From positions 62,001-126,000 of the forward strand of contig CAJQQE010000002.1 in the NCBI GenBank assembly GCA_905480395.1: DNA of 64,000 bases, in the 5' to 3' direction. The notes under the pieces are model-generated. The model saw only the letters and a program-made list of their open reading frames with translations. It made no database searches and had not been told where the DNA came from. The DNA comes from an uncultured Phycisphaerales bacterium (GTDB lineage Bacteria > Planctomycetota > Phycisphaerae > Phycisphaerales > SM1A02). The translations under genes were made by a program, and so were the position numbers. Below are positions 55,674 through 64,000 of the stretch, in pieces. The first letter of the stretch is position 1; each line of letters begins with the position of its first letter.

Positions 55674-56924
55674 ATGGCAAAGCGCATTCCGCTTGAGATC
55701 CTCGATTTGAAAGACCAACGCTATTCCTGTCATGGGTGCGGCGATTGTTGCCGTGACTTCAGCGTGCAGTTGCGAGATGAAGATCTGGAACGGCTCGGCA
55801 AGCAAGGCTGGGAAGAAAAACTGGGGCAGTCGGTGACGGTCGAATTCCGAGGTCGTCGCTACCTGCGGCAGCAGGCGGACGGTGCCTGTCTCTTTCTTCA
55901 GGAGGACGGGCTTTGTCAGATTCATGGCGAATTCGGCTTTCATGAGAAACCCGTGGCATGTCGTCTGTTTCCGTTCAACCTCGCCCCGGATGCCACCGGA
56001 ACTCATGCGGGATTGAACTTCGCCTGCCAGAGCGTGCGAGCGAATCGCGGCGCGTCGCTCGAATCGCATCGGGACGACCTGCGGCGGGCACTCCGTGAAG
56101 TTCCGGAATCCAAGGCGATCTCGCCACCACGGTTGGCTGGTGATCTCCGTGCCGACGTGGAAGAAGTCGACGCGGTCGTCTCCGCATTCGATCGATGGCT
56201 GGGAGCCGTTGAAGTTCCACTGTCGATCCGCCTCGACGGCCTGGCGTGGCTCTCACAGAGTCTTGGTGCGGCGTCGTTTGCCGAGGTTCGCGGGCCGCGG
56301 GTCACCGAGTTGGTTGATCTCTTGGTGTCGGCGCTCCCGGACGAGCTGCTGCACTTGCCAGTCGACTCGCCGGGGCGCGGGCAGCGAAGGCAGCTTCGGC
56401 AGGCCTCATTTGCCCGCATCGAAGATCCTCGTTTCACCGGTGACGAGAAGAAGGCATCGCTCTCCGCGCGGCTGGATCAGTGGTCGCGGAGTCGACGATT
56501 CGCGCGAGGCCGGGGACCGATTCCTGGATTGGCGCGAGGTTGGTCGGTTCCCGCGGACTTTCGGGATGTGGAGTTAATGCCGAGCGTGCCGGGGACGCCA
56601 GAGATTTCCGACTTGGTCACGAGATGGCTGCGTTCGACGATCCGAGGCGGGAGAGCTTGGGGAAGCGGGTACTACGGTTGGACGATCGCGGAGGGCGTTC
56701 AGGGGCTGTCGCTCAACGTGGCTTGTCTCGGGTGGCTCGCGAGGGCACACGCCGCGGGGGAAGGCCACGAAGTCGTCACGCTGGAGTCCGTCGGCGAGGC
56801 ACTGGGAAGAATCGATCGATCCTCCGGACGAGCGGCCTGGCTGGGGACCGCGGCCGAGCGGCTTCGGCTTCGATATCTCGCTGCCGATGATGGTCTTCGT
56901 CGTCTGGTCCGTTCGACCTGGTGA
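55674..56924 (+). CDS. YkgJ-type cysteine-cluster protein
   Basis: A 416-residue protein with the YkgJ/FliB-like cysteine cluster. Cys19, 22, 25, 26, 72, 81, 96 and 118 lie in the first 120 residues (CHGCGDCCRDF, CLFLQEDGLCQIH, KPVACRLFPF), a layout thought to bind zinc or an iron-sulphur cluster. The remaining 300 residues resemble no family I can name and have no catalytic motif. The related FliB methylates lysines of flagellin, but its substrate is not indicated here. It follows rdgB with a one-base gap. Confidence 0.8.
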   Translation: MAKRIPLEILDLKDQRYSCHGCGDCCRDFSVQLRDEDLERLGKQGWEEKLGQSVTVEFRGRRYLRQQADGACLFLQEDGLCQIHGEFGFHEKPVACRLFPFNLAPDATGTHAGLNFACQSVRANRGASLESHRDDLRRALREVPESKAISPPRLAGDLRADVEEVDAVVSAFDRWLGAVEVPLSIRLDGLAWLSQSLGAASFAEVRGPRVTELVDLLVSALPDELLHLPVDSPGRGQRRQLRQASFARIEDPRFTGDEKKASLSARLDQWSRSRRFARGRGPIPGLARGWSVPADFRDVELMPSVPGTPEISDLVTRWLRSTIRGGRAWGSGYYGWTIAEGVQGLSLNVACLGWLARAHAAGEGHEVVTLESVGEALGRIDRSSGRAAWLGTAAERLRLRYLAADDGLRRLVRSTW

Positions 56925-56926
56925 GA

Positions 56927-58228
56927 TCACTCGGTGGGCGCGGGCTCCGGCCCGCGGCCGCGGGTGAAGGGCCAGACCGGATACCGCCGGCCGTTCAGCA
57001 GGACGCCGAGGGCGGTGCCGCGAACCGCGACGTGGTAGACGACGAGCAGAACGACGGTCACCAGCACGATCATGACCGGCATCTTCACGATGCCCCACAT
57101 GTCCCAGCCACGGAAGAGGGCCGGTATGAAGAACGTCAGGGGCATGTGCATGAGATAGATCCAGTACGAGGCGTCGACCATGTAGCGCACCGCGGGGTTC
57201 GCGCGGGTGAAGAGTCGTTCGCTCACCCCGGTGATGCCCATGATCAGAAACCAGCACGTGGTGGCCTGGAGACACTGGTTCGCGATGAACATCGCGTTTC
57301 CGTAATCCTCCTCGGCGTCCACGCTGAGACTGGTCGCGACCGCCATGGCCACGGCGCAGATCAGGAGCGCAGTGCCGATGCCGAGCCGGAGCCACGCCCA
57401 GTCCTTCAGGCGATCGACGATCTCGCGGTTCCCGAATGCCGCCCAGCCGACGCCGAAGTAGATGGCGTAGACGAAGATCACGTGCCAGACGGGCCAGAAG
57501 GACTCGATGGTGTCGATCCCGGGCTCCGTCATCGTGAGCATCAGCAGCGACGTCGCGACGATCAGAATCGGAAGTCTGATCAGGCGGAGCGGCCCGAGGG
57601 CCACACATCGAAATCCGGCACGCAGCCACCCGGCGACCGGCCCCGAAAAACGGCGGAGGAGGAAGGTCGCCGTCGCGAAGGCGAGATAGAAGTAGACGAG
57701 GTAGTACAGGAACCAGAGGTGCATCGGGCCGGCGTCGGCGAAGTCCGCGTTCAGGGACATCTTCTCGTAGGCGAGCCCGATGGTTCGTGATTCGGCGGGC
57801 AGGAACTGCCATGTGAAGGCGAAGCTGATCGACCAGGCGAGCATCGGAAAGATGACGAACCATCCGATGACCAGCGGAAGCACGATCCGGTCGTAGCGAT
57901 GGCTCGCGAATCCACCGGGTCCGCGGCGATCGAAGAGCATGGCGCCGAAGAAGCCGGCCATCACGAAGAACGCTGGCATGCGGAAGATGTGGATCCCGAG
58001 GACCAGGATCCCCGCCAAAGCCGTGCGGTCGGGATCCTCGTAGATCCAGATCTGCGGCTCGCAGTAGACGACCGCGGTGTGGATGACCACGCCGAGCAGC
58101 ATCATCGCGGCCCGCACCACATCGAGTCCGTGGTACCGACCGGTTCCGGGTGACCGCGGGTGGAGCGGGTGATCGGTCGGGAGTGGGGGTGGAGATGCGG
58201 CGGCGATGCCGCGATCGGTCGCGTTCAT
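56927..58228 (-). CDS. Acyltransferase-3 family membrane protein
   Basis: A 433-residue polytopic membrane protein. The catalytic-type histidine lies early, in GLDVVRAAMMLLGVVIHTAVVY. About ten hydrophobic helices follow, e.g. PLVIGWFVIFPMLAWSISFAF and LWFLYYLVYFYLAFATATFLL. The late YWIYLMHMPLTFF is another family trait. Acyltransferase-3 enzymes transfer acyl groups to exopolysaccharides, glucans or antibiotics; MdoC-like glucan succinylation is one option. The start at 58228 overlaps the ankyrin gene by ATGA. By eye it is more GC-rich than its neighbours; not measured. Confidence 0.85.
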   Translation of the reverse strand: MNATDRGIAAASPPPLPTDHPLHPRSPGTGRYHGLDVVRAAMMLLGVVIHTAVVYCEPQIWIYEDPDRTALAGILVLGIHIFRMPAFFVMAGFFGAMLFDRRGPGGFASHRYDRIVLPLVIGWFVIFPMLAWSISFAFTWQFLPAESRTIGLAYEKMSLNADFADAGPMHLWFLYYLVYFYLAFATATFLLRRFSGPVAGWLRAGFRCVALGPLRLIRLPILIVATSLLMLTMTEPGIDTIESFWPVWHVIFVYAIYFGVGWAAFGNREIVDRLKDWAWLRLGIGTALLICAVAMAVATSLSVDAEEDYGNAMFIANQCLQATTCWFLIMGITGVSERLFTRANPAVRYMVDASYWIYLMHMPLTFFIPALFRGWDMWGIVKMPVMIVLVTVVLLVVYHVAVRGTALGVLLNGRRYPVWPFTRGRGPEPAPTE

Positions 58229-58875
58229 TTCAGGGCGGCCTCGAGGAGCGGCCGGCAAGACCGACGGCCGGTTTCGAGCACTTCGCGATCAAGCGGTATC
58301 TCGAGGAACTCGATGATCTCTCGCGTGAATTCCCAGGGCACATCAAGCGCGTCGAGCGGGGTGATGCCATCCTTGTTCATCGCCTTGGGATCGGCTCCCG
58401 CCTCGAGGAGGAGTCTGACGCACTCGGGGCGATCGAGGAAGGCGGCGCCGATCAGTGGCGTGCCACGCTCACGGCTTCGGACATCGACATCCCCGCCAGC
58501 CTCGAGGATCGCCTTCATCGCGTCGACCTTGCCGAAATCGGCGGCCCATTCGAGTGCGGAGACGCCGAAGGTCGGATCGAGCGCGTTCGGGTCGCCCGCC
58601 GTCGCAAGCCGCGCCTTGAGCGTGGCGACCTCGCCCATCGCGGCGGGAGTCCAGATGTCAATCGTTTCGGTGGATGGGGATGCCGTTTCGTCGGGCGGAC
58701 TCGTATTCGTGTTCGTCTCGAGCGCGGCGCTGCTCGGCGATGGGTTCGAGGGCGAACCATCTCCGCATCCCAGCGGCAGCGCGACGGCCACGATCACGGC
58801 GACCGTGGTGAGAATCTGAAATCCGAAATGAACGGCCGACCGAGGGGCATTGTCATTCGAGTGGGTCTTCGACAT
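58225..58875 (-). CDS. Ankyrin-repeat lipoprotein
   Basis: A 216-residue lipoprotein. The signal helix (ILTTVAVIVAVALPLGCGDG) ends in the lipobox LPLGC. After a Thr/Ser/Pro-rich linker, three ankyrin repeats span about 80-195 (GVSALEWAADFGKVDAMKAI, GTPLIGAAFLDRPECVRLLLE, GITPLDALDV). These mediate protein-protein contacts. The location outside the cytoplasm is inferred from the lipobox. It is co-translated with the acyltransferase (ATGA), so it may regulate or tether it. Confidence 0.8.
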   Translation of the reverse strand: MSKTHSNDNAPRSAVHFGFQILTTVAVIVAVALPLGCGDGSPSNPSPSSAALETNTNTSPPDETASPSTETIDIWTPAAMGEVATLKARLATAGDPNALDPTFGVSALEWAADFGKVDAMKAILEAGGDVDVRSRERGTPLIGAAFLDRPECVRLLLEAGADPKAMNKDGITPLDALDVPWEFTREIIEFLEIPLDREVLETGRRSCRPLLEAALK

Positions 58876-59017
58876 CGATGTCTCCTTGGTTGTGTCCGGG
58901 AGCTGGCGAGGTTCCCGGCGAACCCTTGCACTCTAACTTCATCGGTTCCACGCTCGATCCGATCGACAGGTCTCCGGCCCCCGAAAATCGGACATGCAGG
59001 ATGCTCGACACGGCTGC

Positions 59018-60775
59018 TCAGCCCTTACCCGGCTTTCCGCGGCCCTTGCCGCCAGGCCTTTCCTTCGACCCGGCGGCGGGCTGGTCACCGGTCCGCTTGT
59101 CCTCCCCGGCCTTGCTGCCGGGCCGCTTCGGCAGTTCGCCGATCCGATCTGGACCGAGCACCCCGAGCAGCTGCGTCTCGGTCTGTTCGTCGAGTCGATC
59201 GAAACCCTCGTATCCCGGTTCCCGCCAGGCCCGTTCGCCGAGCGACTTTGCTTCCGTGCCATCGTCGATCACCGCTTCGACCATCGCCCGGGCGATCCGG
59301 GTCTCGCTGTCGAGCCGTCGTTGGATCGCGTTGGTGCGGAGGAACGCGATCTGCGAACGGATGCCGTCTTCAATCTCGATGAGCGATGCCAGGCTCGCGT
59401 CGTCGAGGCCTTCGAGCGACCGTGCGGCCTTCGTGGCGAGCTCACACCACCGGGACCGCATCTGAGCTCGAAATCCGGTTCGTCGTGCGACCTCGAGGAA
59501 TGCGGCGGCCGCTTCGGGATTGACTTGTTCGAGACGCGTGCGGATCAGATCGACTCGCCCGAGGATCGCATCACGGACGGCGAGTTCGGCGGTGAGCTCC
59601 GCGGTCGCGGCGTTGCGGACCCGCGAACGCGATCTCGAGTCGCCGTTGGTGCCGGACTCCATCATCTCGATCGTGAGTTCCAGCGCTTGTTTCTCCCGTC
59701 GGATCCTCGCTTTGGTTCGGGCGTCGAAGAGGATCGCGATCTCGTCGAGCATCTCCGCCTCGGTGGTTTCCAGTTCGGCTGCCTCGAAGTCGGCCACATC
59801 GACCGATCCGAGCGCCGCGACGATGTTGGTCGTCGCGCCACCCATTCGAGAGTCGACCATTCCGTGCTGGATCCTGATCTCGTCGAGGGTCGAAGCGAGA
59901 GTCGATTCCATTTCCGAACCGACCAACGCGGAAAACGACTCGACCGTCTCGTCGCGAAGCGCTCGTCGCCGCCGTTCGACGAGGTTCATGCCGTCGAGCA
60001 CGTCGCGCGCATCGACTCTTCCGCCGGCTTCTTCAATGGCGGTTCGCCGGCGTTGCAGCATCGGCTCCAGCATCGCGAGTCGAGTCCGCATGCCCTCCAG
60101 TCGCGAGCTGGCCCAGTCCAACGTGCCGCGGATCTTCTCGTCGCTCACGCCGCGTTCGGTCAGTCCGTCGACGATTCCCACTTCGACGGCGTTCCAGTTC
60201 GATGGATCGATGGCTCGGTAACCAGGCTCGAAATTCGCCAGTTCCACCTGGTTCGAACCGAGCTCGAGCAGGTCGCGGAACCGAGAAGTCTCGGTTTCGA
60301 AGGCGTCTTCGTAGTCGAGCAGCACGCTTTCGGCGATGGGGGCCGTGGTCTCATCGAGTGCGAGCCGATCCACGATGAGGTCGATGTCGCGACGGATGAA
60401 TTCCGGTCGGAGCAGGGTTCTGAAGTCGCCGCCCTGCGGCACCCGCATGGCGAACCAGAGATGTCCACCGCCGTCGCGCTTTCCTTCGCCATCGTTCCCA
60501 CCCTTGTCCTCGGCCCCTTGGTTGACCAGTTTCGCAGCGGCTTCCCAGAGCGTCCTTGCGTCCTCACTGCTCATCGCCTGTACCCGTACCGCCATCTTTA
60601 GGTCACCGCCGAGTTGTCCAAGGAAGGCCTCCGGATCGGTTTCAGGCGAGGCTGGTAGTCCCGCCGATCCCTTTTGGGCGATCGCCTGGGACGAAAGGCC
60701 GAATGCGAGCAGACCGAGCAGCATGGCCTGAACGGGCCGATGGGTGTTTGCTTGAACCAGGAGGGTTGATGACAT
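59018..60775 (-). CDS. Secreted helical protein, family shared with 38563-39948
   Basis: A 585-residue exported protein of unknown function. The signal peptide includes AMLLGLLAFGLSSQAIAQ. Residues 122-160 (LRPEFIRRDIDLIVDRLAL and then PIAESVLLDYEDAFE) align without gaps to the start of the protein upstream of gspE. Long coiled-coil-like helices follow, and the C-terminus QLLGVLGPDRIGELP again parallels it. The final 40 residues are basic and Gly/Pro/Lys-rich. The start at 60775 has AAGGA eight bases upstream. There is no known catalytic motif. The two proteins look like members of one undescribed family. Confidence 0.7.
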   Translation of the reverse strand: MSSTLLVQANTHRPVQAMLLGLLAFGLSSQAIAQKGSAGLPASPETDPEAFLGQLGGDLKMAVRVQAMSSEDARTLWEAAAKLVNQGAEDKGGNDGEGKRDGGGHLWFAMRVPQGGDFRTLLRPEFIRRDIDLIVDRLALDETTAPIAESVLLDYEDAFETETSRFRDLLELGSNQVELANFEPGYRAIDPSNWNAVEVGIVDGLTERGVSDEKIRGTLDWASSRLEGMRTRLAMLEPMLQRRRTAIEEAGGRVDARDVLDGMNLVERRRRALRDETVESFSALVGSEMESTLASTLDEIRIQHGMVDSRMGGATTNIVAALGSVDVADFEAAELETTEAEMLDEIAILFDARTKARIRREKQALELTIEMMESGTNGDSRSRSRVRNAATAELTAELAVRDAILGRVDLIRTRLEQVNPEAAAAFLEVARRTGFRAQMRSRWCELATKAARSLEGLDDASLASLIEIEDGIRSQIAFLRTNAIQRRLDSETRIARAMVEAVIDDGTEAKSLGERAWREPGYEGFDRLDEQTETQLLGVLGPDRIGELPKRPGSKAGEDKRTGDQPAAGSKERPGGKGRGKPGKG

Positions 60776-60939
60776 GACGTCGTCCTTCAAGGCGAATTCA
60801 GTGTTGTCGGTCCGGACCATGCGACCCCTGGTCGCTGGAATGAAGCCCAATTCTACATTTGACGAAAATATTAGTCAACAGCGATCGAAGCCAAGGAACT
60901 TCGTCCATTGCCGGAGACGGGGCGGTTTGGGCGGTGGTC

Positions 60940-61920
60940 TCAATCTTGGGCGTCGGGGGCCGAAGATGGTCGGCTCGAACGCCCCGCTCGAACCTTCCGG
61001 ACCCACCAGACGAAGGCGACGAGTCCCAGCGGGATCGTGATCGATGCTTCGGCGGCACTCTCGAGGAGCGCCAGTTGTTTGAACGTCGCGTCGAGTTCTG
61101 TGGCACCAAGTCCTGGTGCGGCCAGTTGAGCCGCAAGAATGGCGACCGCGGCCTCTCTCCATCCAAGTCGGCCAAGTGGGTTGAGCGACACCACCAGGGC
61201 GGTGATCGCGAGGAGCAGTACATCGCCGGTGGGGAGGTCGATGCCGAGAATGGACGCCGCAATCCCGAGCCGAATCGCCCACATCCCGAGATCGAAGGCG
61301 CGGAGGCCGAAGGCGGTCGCGATCCAACCACGATCCGTGAGCATCGCCTCTCCGCCGCGGGTGAAACGTCGAATCAATGGAATCCTCGCCATCATTGGGA
61401 GTGCGAGGATCAAGGCGAAGAGCGGCGCTAGAAACACGAGGGCCCACGCCACGCCCGGCCGCGGTTGAAGCAGTGTGGCGCCGACCGCGGCGCCCATCAC
61501 CGCGAGAACGGTGATGCCAACCACCACGATCCACCCGGTCACAAAGAGGATCGAGAACCGATCGACGCGCACGTGATAGAAATAGCGACTCATCACACCG
61601 AGTCGGATCGGGGCGTAATTCAGCAGGCTGGAGACGAGGTTGACGCCTTGCAGGACCATGAACCCCTCGCGGCGAACCGGTCGGATGGTCGCAAAGAAGA
61701 TGGCACCGTTGGCGATGACGCTGGCGAGTGAGCAGCCGATCATCGCGGCAATCAGCCCCGGATCTGCTTCCTTGAACTTCTCCCAGCCGGCTTCGCCGCC
61801 TTCCAGCGCCCCGCGGATGCACCAGATGACCAAAGCGAGGCCGACGACGAAGCCCAGCAGCTGAAGCGCCAGGCGAAGTCCGTGAGGCATGCCGGCGCGG
61901 GCTTCGTCACTGAGGCTCAT
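60940..61920 (-). CDS. Lysylphosphatidylglycerol synthase-like TM protein
   Basis: A 326-residue polytopic membrane protein with about eight hydrophobic helices, e.g. LALQLLGFVVGLALVIWCI and FLAPLFALILALPMMARIPLI. The arrangement and SLLNYAPIRLGVMSRYFYHV resemble the UPF0104/LPG-synthase-TM flippase family. Many such proteins are coded beside polyprenol glycosyltransferases. Here the gene overlaps the GT2 gene as ATGA. A role in moving a lipid-linked sugar or other lipid across the membrane is inferred. A longer open frame upstream is the shadow of the GT2 gene. Confidence 0.72.
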   Translation of the reverse strand: MSLSDEARAGMPHGLRLALQLLGFVVGLALVIWCIRGALEGGEAGWEKFKEADPGLIAAMIGCSLASVIANGAIFFATIRPVRREGFMVLQGVNLVSSLLNYAPIRLGVMSRYFYHVRVDRFSILFVTGWIVVVGITVLAVMGAAVGATLLQPRPGVAWALVFLAPLFALILALPMMARIPLIRRFTRGGEAMLTDRGWIATAFGLRAFDLGMWAIRLGIAASILGIDLPTGDVLLLAITALVVSLNPLGRLGWREAAVAILAAQLAAPGLGATELDATFKQLALLESAAEASITIPLGLVAFVWWVRKVRAGRSSRPSSAPDAQD

Positions 61921-62672
61921 TTCGGATCGCTCCGTCGGTGGTGACGGCTCCGTCGCCATTCCCGGATCATCGAGGCCACTGCTTCGAAGCCGTCCCGAAG
62001 ACCGATTTTCTTGCCTTCCGCAAAGCTCCGAGGGTCGTAAGAAACGCCGACCTCCGTGACCACCGCGCCGTGCCGGGCGAGCGCGGCGGCGAGTTGTGGT
62101 TCCACCGCAAAGTGGTTCTCGTCGAGATCGGGGAGAATCTTTCGAAGCATCGGCGTCCGGATGATCTTGTAACAGCACTCCATGTCATGGATCTGCAGAC
62201 CAGTCAGTCGGTTCGAGATGAAGGTCAGGCAGCCATTGGCGATTCGATGGGCGCGGCGAATGGCATTGGGCTGGGCTCCGATCCAACGGTTGCCGACGAT
62301 GGCATCGATCGGTGTGCTGGTGTGCACGAATCTCTCAACGAAGTGCACAAGGTCAGAGGGTGCATATTCCAGATCGGCATCCTGCACCCCGACCAGGTCG
62401 GCCTCATCGGCATGTTTGAGTACCTCAGCGAAACCGGTTCGGAGGGCCGCCCCTTTGCCGAGGTTGGAGGCATGACGAAAGAGCTGGAGATCGGGATGCC
62501 GATCGCCCAGTGCAGCCGCAGATGCGGCCGCATCTTCCGAGGAGCCATCGTCGACCAGTGTCACCCGGGCGGTCCAGCCGTCAGGCCACGCCACTTGCTC
62601 GACCCGCCCGATGACGGTCTCGAGCGTGGCCTGCTCGTTCAGGAAAGGAATGACTAAGTGAAGGACTGGCAC
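61917..62672 (-). CDS. Family 2 glycosyltransferase, DPM1-like
   Basis: A 251-residue GT-A fold glycosyltransferase. LVIPFLNEQATLETVIGRV, VTLVDDGSSEDA, NLGKGAALRTGF and VQDADLEYAPSDL (the DxD metal site) match dolichol/polyprenol-phosphate sugar transferases. It probably transfers a sugar from a nucleotide or GDP donor to a polyprenyl phosphate at the membrane. No C-terminal membrane domain is present; the downstream membrane protein may supply it. The GTG start has AAGGA 11 bases upstream. Confidence 0.88.
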   Translation of the reverse strand: MPVLHLVIPFLNEQATLETVIGRVEQVAWPDGWTARVTLVDDGSSEDAAASAAALGDRHPDLQLFRHASNLGKGAALRTGFAEVLKHADEADLVGVQDADLEYAPSDLVHFVERFVHTSTPIDAIVGNRWIGAQPNAIRRAHRIANGCLTFISNRLTGLQIHDMECCYKIIRTPMLRKILPDLDENHFAVEPQLAAALARHGAVVTEVGVSYDPRSFAEGKKIGLRDGFEAVASMIREWRRSRHHRRSDPK

Positions 62673-62753
62673 TCAGAAATGGTTCCTTGACGGCGCATTC
62701 GATCTCACGCCGCTTGATTCAGGCGGGCGGGGTCTTTTCTCGGCTGGTCCGGT

Positions 62754-63755
62754 TCAGCCGCCCTCGGGGCCGTCTTCTCCTTCGGCAACGGACTTCCGCA
62801 TGGCAGTATCCGCGAGGACGTTCTGCATTCTGTAGTGGTCCATGATTCCCAGATTTCCATCTCGGAATGCCTGAGCCATGGCCTTGGGAACTTCGGCTTC
62901 GGCCAGAATCACCAACGCGCGGTTCTTCGCCGCTTCAGCGGTATGTTCCGCTTCCTGGGCGATCGCGAGCGCGCGTCGTTGTTCGGCTTCCGCCTGATAC
63001 CGCTTGGTGTCGGCTTCCGCCTGGTCGGTCTGCAGGTGAGCGCCGATGTTGGTGCCGACATCGACGTCGGCGATGTCGATCGAGAGGATCTCGAAGGCGG
63101 TTCCGGAGTCGAGTCCCTTGGAGAGAACGGTCTTGGAGATCTGATCGGGGTTCTCGAGCACTCGCTTGTGGCTTTCGGCGGAACCGATGGTGGAGATGAT
63201 TCCTTCGCCCACTCGTGCGACGATGGTCTCTTCGGTCGCACCACCGACGAGTTGAGCGATGTTGGTTCGAACCGTCACTCGTGCGCGGGCTCGGAGTTGA
63301 ATTCCGTCGCCGGCCACGGCATCGATCGTCGATCGTCCCCCGTGCTCGCTCGGGCAGTCGATCACCTTGGGATCGACTGAAGTTCGAACTGCTTCGAGGA
63401 TGTCCCGTCCGGCGAGATCGATCGCGGTCGCACGATCCCACGGAAGATCGATCTTCGCCTTGTCCGCCGCGATCATGGCTCGGACCACTCGTTCGATGTT
63501 GCCGCCGGCAAGGTAATGAGCTTCGAGTTGGGAAGCGGACAGGTCGAGTCCGGCCTTCTTGGCGGAGATTCGATTCAGCACGATCACCGAAGGTTGAACC
63601 TTCCGGAGCCGCATCATGAAGAGGTCCAGGAGTCCGACCGGAGCTCCCGACACCACCGACTGGATCCACAGGCTGAGGAACCGTCCGAACACGGCGAGCA
63701 GCACGAGGGCGAAGAGGCCGGCGATGACGATGACGACGATCAGCCAGGTATCCAT
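62754..63755 (-). CDS. floA: Flotillin-like protein FloA
   Basis: A 333-residue membrane-raft organiser. One N-terminal hydrophobic segment ([20 protein letters not shown]) is followed by an SPFH-like domain, [18 protein letters not shown] and [21 protein letters not shown]. The C-terminal helix is Ala/Glu-rich with repeated EAE-type units ([20 protein letters not shown]) that drive oligomerisation. The start has AAGGA nine bases upstream. It is 90 bases from nfeD; this nfeD-floA operon is common. Confidence 0.92.
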   Translation of the reverse strand: MDTWLIVVIVIAGLFALVLLAVFGRFLSLWIQSVVSGAPVGLLDLFMMRLRKVQPSVIVLNRISAKKAGLDLSASQLEAHYLAGGNIERVVRAMIAADKAKIDLPWDRATAIDLAGRDILEAVRTSVDPKVIDCPSEHGGRSTIDAVAGDGIQLRARARVTVRTNIAQLVGGATEETIVARVGEGIISTIGSAESHKRVLENPDQISKTVLSKGLDSGTAFEILSIDIADVDVGTNIGAHLQTDQAEADTKRYQAEAEQRRALAIAQEAEHTAEAAKNRALVILAEAEVPKAMAQAFRDGNLGIMDHYRMQNVLADTAMRKSVAEGEDGPEGG

Positions 63756-63845
63756 GAGCAGCGGTCCTTTGGTGGGTTGCGATCGAGGGGGCGGAACAGA
63801 GCGGTCAGTCTATCCGGATGTGGGAGATCATCCCGGATCCGGCGG

Positions 63846-64000
63846 TCAAGCCGAATCCTGATCCACAGGCCGTACTTTCAACTGGTTGTCGATGATCTCG
63901 ACGATCCGCACTTCCGTGCCCTGGTCGATGATCCCGGCTTCCGCGAGGGCATCTCGTCGATGGCCGTCAAGGCGGATCACGCCGACGGGGCGGAGGGGGG
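63846..64000 (-). CDS. NfeD-like protein, C-terminal part
   Basis: The C-terminal 50 residues of a gene that begins beyond the right edge. PLRPVGVIRLDGHRRDALAE and IDQGTEVRIVEIIDNQLKV are typical of the NfeD OB-fold domain that binds flotillin partners. It precedes floA on the same strand, which confirms the call. Full length and any protease domain cannot be seen here. Confidence 0.85.
   Translation of the reverse strand, partial: PLRPVGVIRLDGHRRDALAEAGIIDQGTEVRIVEIIDNQLKVRPVDQDSA

Noticed and set aside
56574-57863. 429-residue minus-strand open frame
   Set aside because: Arg/His/Pro-rich shadow overlapping the acyltransferase and the cysteine-cluster gene in the wrong frame.
58150-59382. 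410-residue plus-strand open frame
   Set aside because: It spans the ends of two minus-strand genes and the gap between them, so it is a shadow.
58994-60601. 535-residue plus-strand open frame opposite the secreted gene
   Set aside because: Low-complexity, no recognisable domain, no ribosome binding site; the opposite frame has a signal peptide and a repeated family motif.

Overview
The window reads as a stretch of chromosome from a moderately GC-rich Gram-negative bacterium, most likely a planctomycete of the Phycisphaerae group. This placement is inferred from gene content, not from a marker-gene search. The supporting content is a near-complete type II secretion (T2SS) operon of long, divergent subunits, many secreted proteins without clear families, a PEP-CTERM-like anchored protein, a eukaryote-type UDP-sugar pyrophosphorylase, an archaeal-looking phosphohexomutase and a DNA topoisomerase VI pair. 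Genes are dense, with many ATGA, GTGA and TTGA stop/start overlaps. I saw no tRNA, rRNA, insertion sequence, integrase or CRISPR array.

Layout. 1-12,600 is core metabolism: a PDZ protein, adenylate kinase, RecJ, a UAP-type uridylyltransferase, PhoU, PdxJ, DapA, a Nudix hydrolase, a GlmM-like mutase, a PTPS-family enzyme and polyphosphate kinase. 12,595-18,481 (minus) is a type IV pilus-like cluster with PilT, a GspF/PilC protein, two pseudopilins and a PilX-like protein carrying EF-hand-like loops. 18,566-23,969 holds a WHy lipoprotein, a divergent 1,414-residue beta-propeller protein and a protein that is about half aspartate. 24,037-39,948 (minus) is the T2SS operon E-F-G-H-I-J-K-L-M-C-D, with a secreted protein upstream of gspE and a lipoprotein after gspD.

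40,185-48,728 has an orphan CoA-transferase A subunit, an MFS transporter, a divergent sigma-70 factor, Ndk, topoisomerase VI subunits B and A, and an orphan histidine kinase. 48,853-52,202 has a cold-shock protein with a long structured leader, then pnp and rpsO. 52,460-56,924 has an acyl-CoA carboxylase beta subunit, a PEP-CTERM-like protein, RdgB and a cysteine-cluster protein. 56,927-60,775 has an acyltransferase, an ankyrin lipoprotein and a second member of the secreted family found next to the T2SS. 60,940-64,000 has a lipid-flippase-like membrane protein with a GT2 glycosyltransferase, then floA and the end of nfeD.

The dominant theme is envelope biology. A T2SS, a separate pilus-like machine, secreted propeller and acidic proteins, and membrane-organising genes lie among housekeeping genes. 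The points most worth following are the two basic-tailed topoisomerase VI subunits, the undescribed secreted family (38,563 and 59,018), the polyaspartate protein, the unusual additions to the pseudopilins, the gspH gene with no ordinary start codon, and paired RNA structures in the csp and pnp leaders.
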